Source of the DNA: Actinobacteria bacterium UBA4426
GTDB lineage: Bacteria; Actinomycetota; Actinomycetes; S36-B12
Assembly: GCA_002390705.1 (NCBI GenBank)
Contig: DGQA01000005.1
Span: 24,268-88,267 of the forward strand
Direction: 5' to 3'
Length of the DNA stretch: 64,000 nt
The notes beneath the pieces were generated by a model. The model saw nothing but the letters and a program-made list of their open reading frames with translations. It was not told where the DNA came from and ran no database searches. A program made the position numbers and the translations under genes. Position 1 is the stretch's first letter; each line of letters opens with the position of its first letter. Below, in pieces: positions 61,406 to 64,000 of the stretch.

Positions 61406-62566
61406 TCACAGACCGCGGGTGGGCCGCTTCACATAACGGGCGGTCACGGCTTCCAGCGGGCCTTGGGAGAAGCGCCGAAGCCACAGGGTCATTGCAAGAA
61501 CGAGGATCGTCCACGAGAAGATCGCCAAAAGGGTGACCGACGTCGCCCCCAATTGGCCAAAAAGACCAAGACCCCAGGCACTAAACGCCATGGTAAGCAG
61601 CACGGACTCGCCCAAGTACACGGTGAGCGATGCGCGGCCGGCTGGCACTACGGACCGCAGCAATGCAGGTGCTCGCACGCTGATCACGGCAACCGCCCCA
61701 ATGTACCCGACCGTGAGAATTGGGGCGACCAAAATCCCCAGCAGGCCTGCCGCACCTGAAAACCCATCTGCCTGCTCTCCTACCGCGCGTCCAGGTCCGA
61801 GAACGAACCATGTGGTGGCAAATTGCAAGGGTAAGCCCAGACCAAGACCCCAGATGGCAGCTCGACGGAATTGCTTTTCTCGGTCGTGCGGTTCGGCCAG
61901 AAACTGGTGCCGGGCCGCGAGCAATCCCAGGCAAAAGGCAACAAAAGCGAAACCCCACTGGCCCACAACGATCAGCGGCAACACTTCTGGGATCACTTGA
62001 ATTCGAATCAGGGCTTGATCAAGGAAGTTGCCAGTTGCCATCACTTCGTTGTAGTTCTGGATCCACGAATTGCTGGAGGGTTGTGGGAAAGCTAAGACTA
62101 GAGCAGCGAAGACTAAAAGCATGAAAGACGTGAAAGCACCCACAACGATTGCGACCCGAGCAACTACCTGATCTGGGCGTGCGAAAACGAGTAAAAGCCC
62201 GAAACCAAGGATCGCATAACTGACCAGGATGTCACCCACGAAAAAAAACACGTAATGGACAATGCCAAGCAGTAAGAGCGCCACCAACCTACGCCGATAA
62301 ATAACCCGACGTATCTTGCCGTCTTCTTTAAGAATAAAAAGTGCGCTATAACCAAAAAGGAAAGAAAAAATTAGGTAGAATTTCCCTTGGGCCAGCATGG
62401 TTACTCCAAAGGCAACCGCTCGATCAAGGGTGGTGTCAATTGCTGAATTGTCGTACCCGGACCCGCTAATTCCCAGAAAAGGGGCATTCACCAGCACGAT
62501 GCCCAGCAACGCCAAGCCACGCAACTGATCCGGCAACCGCTGGCGAGGCCGTGTCTGCGATTGCAT
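61406..62566 (-). CDS. DUF418 membrane protein
   Basis: A 386-residue polytopic protein with about ten helices. RLPDQLRGLALLGIVLVNAPFLG at the N-terminus and the C-terminal DUF418 block (GRASLTVYLGESVLLTMAF, then LWLRRFSQGPLEAVTARYV) are typical. DUF418 proteins are distantly like acyltransferase-3 proteins, but the activity is unknown. TATCCT is 7 nt before the ATG. Confidence 0.87.
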   Translation of the reverse strand: MQSQTRPRQRLPDQLRGLALLGIVLVNAPFLGISGSGYDNSAIDTTLDRAVAFGVTMLAQGKFYLIFSFLFGYSALFILKEDGKIRRVIYRRRLVALLLLGIVHYVFFFVGDILVSYAILGFGLLLVFARPDQVVARVAIVVGAFTSFMLLVFAALVLAFPQPSSNSWIQNYNEVMATGNFLDQALIRIQVIPEVLPLIVVGQWGFAFVAFCLGLLAARHQFLAEPHDREKQFRRAAIWGLGLGLPLQFATTWFVLGPGRAVGEQADGFSGAAGLLGILVAPILTVGYIGAVAVISVRAPALLRSVVPAGRASLTVYLGESVLLTMAFSAWGLGLFGQLGATSVTLLAIFSWTILVLAMTLWLRRFSQGPLEAVTARYVKRPTRGL

Positions 62567-62598
62567 GGAGTGCAGGATATCGGGTTACCCGAAAGTCT

Positions 62599-63075
62599 TT
62601 ATGCGTGTCCTGAAAAGGAAGCCCCAGATTCAATTTCGCGTTTAAGTGCCGTGAGAGATCTCTTCACACCCGCGAGCATCGGGTATTTGCCCAGTGGCCA
62701 GCCAACAGCTCCCAGAACGCCCAAAGGCAACTCGAAATCCTCGCTCCAAATAAACCGGGACGTGTTTTGCGGCAGCGCAACTACCTCCATGGTCCCCGTT
62801 CCTTTAACTAACGAGCCGGTATGCAGAACGTCAACACGATAAGGCGCCTCCCAGAGGGTTATTTCCATTGTGTCCCAGAAACCCAATGGTCCGACCCCGG
62901 TCCAGCCCGCGATCACGGAGCCTACGCTTTTGCCGTCACCCGCTCGCACCTCAACCCTCGTACCCACCATCCAACGATTCTGCTGGGTCCACGCGGTGAA
63001 CGCATCAAAGACTTCCTGCACTGGAGCATTAATCACAATGTCCAGATCAAGGCGACGAACTCTTTTGGTGCTCAT
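62599..63075 (-). CDS. SRPBCC (polyketide cyclase/START-like) family protein
   Basis: A 158-residue helix-grip protein: DLDIVINAPVQEVFDAFTAW starts the fold, WEAPYRVDVLHTGSLVKGTGTMEVVALPQNTSRFIWSEDFELP is the central sheet, and a long C-terminal helix closes the cavity. It binds a hydrophobic ligand in related proteins. It overlaps the DivIVA-like gene by 4 nt on the same strand. Confidence 0.82.
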   Translation of the reverse strand: MSTKRVRRLDLDIVINAPVQEVFDAFTAWTQQNRWMVGTRVEVRAGDGKSVGSVIAGWTGVGPLGFWDTMEITLWEAPYRVDVLHTGSLVKGTGTMEVVALPQNTSRFIWSEDFELPLGVLGAVGWPLGKYPMLAGVKRSLTALKREIESGASFSGHA

Positions 63076-63299
63076 CGCTGTCTACTCGCTTCGAGTTCGG
63101 TAATTTTGCCTTCAAGCTCGGCGATTTTTTGATCAACCTCATCCATTCGGTAACCCCGAAGCGTGACATCGAAGCCGACTGACTCAAGTGTGTAGTCACC
63201 CGTGTTCTCAATTCCCACACTTGGTACGAATCTACCGGTGATCGCCATTGCAGCCCCAGCAATCACCAGAATCGCAATAACCACAAAAATTAGCGTCAT
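63072..63299 (-). CDS. Small membrane-anchored DivIVA-domain-like protein
   Basis: A 75-residue protein with one N-terminal helix (LIFVVIAILVIAGAAMAITG) and FDVTLRGYRMDEVDQKIAELEGKITELE, which matches the start of DivIVA domains with the beginning of a coiled coil. It probably sits at the membrane as a small scaffold. The ATG overlaps the dapE stop in an ATGA junction. Confidence 0.8.
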   Translation of the reverse strand: MTLIFVVIAILVIAGAAMAITGRFVPSVGIENTGDYTLESVGFDVTLRGYRMDEVDQKIAELEGKITELEASRQR

Positions 63300-64000
63300 G
63301 CCCCTATTTCATCATGAAAATTGGAACCTTGCTGTGTTAACCAACCGCGCAGGCTCGCCAACACACTTGCGAGTTCACTCTTACTCACAAATTCGCCCTG
63401 GCTATGCGCGATTGCTGGATTTCCAGGGCCATAATTTACCGCCGCAGTTCCCATCGCTGAAAAACGAGCAACATCGGTCCAACCAAATTTTGGTGCGACC
63501 TGCGCACCCGTTGCCTGAACAAATGCTTGGGCGGCAGGTTGAGACAACCCGGGAAGGGCCCCTGACGCTTGGTCGGTCACCTCAATCTCGAAATCACTAA
63601 AAAGATCGTGCAGGTGAGCAATGCCTTGCTCCAGAGATTTATCTGGTGCGAACCGGTAATTTACGGTAACCGTGCAGACATCAGGGATTACATTGCCAGC
63701 CACACCCCCCACAATTCCGACCGCATTGAGCCCTTCCCGAAATGTGAGGCCATCAATTACCGGGGTTCGCGGATCGTAAGTTTCAAGGATTTCCAAAATC
63801 TCTCGCGCTTGATGAACCGCGTTTTTTCCCATCCACCCTCGAGCACTGTGGGAACGCTCGCCGCGAGTCGTAATACGGGCTCGAATCGTTCCTTGACAAC
63901 CCGCCTCAATTTGCGCATTGCTAGGTTCCATCAGCACCGCAAAGTCAGCTTCCAAAAACTCTGGCGCGAGGTCAGCTATTTTTTGTAAGCCGTTAAACTC
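63296..64000 (-). CDS. dapE: Succinyl-diaminopimelate desuccinylase, 5' part outside the window
   Basis: Only the C-terminal 234 codons are in the window; the frame is open through base 64000. It is an M20-family enzyme making LL-diaminopimelate for lysine and peptidoglycan. Seen: FNGLQKIADLAPEFLEADFAVLMEPS (the metal-side Glu-Pro loop), RGERSHSARGWMGKNAVHQA of the dimer domain, DVCTVTVNYRFAPDKS, and the late His in NPAIAHSQGEFV. Exact M20 membership as DapE is inferred from pattern and synteny. Confidence 0.88.
   Translation of the reverse strand, partial: EFNGLQKIADLAPEFLEADFAVLMEPSNAQIEAGCQGTIRARITTRGERSHSARGWMGKNAVHQAREILEILETYDPRTPVIDGLTFREGLNAVGIVGGVAGNVIPDVCTVTVNYRFAPDKSLEQGIAHLHDLFSDFEIEVTDQASGALPGLSQPAAQAFVQATGAQVAPKFGWTDVARFSAMGTAAVNYGPGNPAIAHSQGEFVSKSELASVLASLRGWLTQQGSNFHDEIGA

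Overview
The window comes from a chromosome of an actinomycete (Actinomycetota) of moderate GC content. The evidence is gene order that matches mycobacteria and streptomycetes: clpS-DUF2017-murI-rph-rdgB; prfB-ftsE-ftsX-M23 hydrolase-smpB-ssrA; a Tad pilus operon tadA-tadB-tadC-pilin-tadE-tadE-tadG; TetR-DUF3107-ferritin-like-RhlE; and O-methyltransferase / htrA-tatB / mrp-DUF1003-MgtE-like / DUF3117 / DivIVA-like / dapE. Small actinobacterial families (DUF3039, DUF3107, DUF3117, DUF3618, DUF5302) support this. I cannot name a genus. Many genes look leaderless: a TANNNT -10 hexamer sits 5-7 nt before the start codon with no ribosome binding site, and I used this to choose several starts.

Layout. 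1-2.65 kb: the 3' part of a secreted SGNH hydrolase, tRNA-Lys(CTT) and an aldo/keto reductase. 2.7-9.65 kb: an iron block with an IdeR/DtxR box, an FbpABC-type ferric iron ABC transporter, a second IdeR box, a large adenylation-carrier-membrane acyltransferase fusion and AcpS. 9.8-13.4 kb: a PhyH dioxygenase, a phytoene-dehydrogenase-like flavoprotein, a sulfotransferase and a DUF3618 protein. 13.5-17.3 kb: tRNA-Leu(TAG) and the rdgB-rph-murI / DUF2017-clpS housekeeping genes. 17.4-24 kb: a class V aminotransferase, a secreted GH18 protein, an IclR regulator, an HdeD-like protein, and an amino-acid ABC binding protein followed by the decayed remains of its permease and ATPase genes. 24-31.6 kb: thioredoxin, OTCase, PEP carboxykinase, a CsoR/CstR-family repressor divergent from an AhpD-like gene, an S51 peptidase, TrmB, a divergent dihydropteroate-synthase-like protein and small proteins.

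31.8-37 kb: a secreted alpha/beta hydrolase, an NlpC/P60 hydrolase, a TspO protein and tmRNA. The tmRNA 3' end is duplicated about 1.8 kb away, which marks out a small putative island. A 33-nt element lies 2 nt behind two of the stop codons here. 37-46 kb: cell division, RF2 and the Tad pilus operon. 46-53.4 kb: hydrolase/TetR, RhlE (which appears to start at CTG), a ZIP-like membrane protein, acyl-CoA dehydrogenase and a CitE-like lyase. 53.4-64 kb: MFS and EamA transporters, then MgtE-like/DUF1003/Mrp, TatB/HtrA, O-methyltransferase, DUF418 and the end of dapE.

The most interesting signals are (i) two near-consensus IdeR boxes tying the iron transporter to the adenylation-carrier-acyltransferase protein, (ii) matching CsoR-family operators at the thioredoxin gene and at the repressor/ahpD promoter, (iii) the tmRNA-flanked mini-island, (iv) the repeated 3' element, and (v) the CTG start of RhlE. 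I saw no CRISPR array, integrase, transposase or complete prophage.
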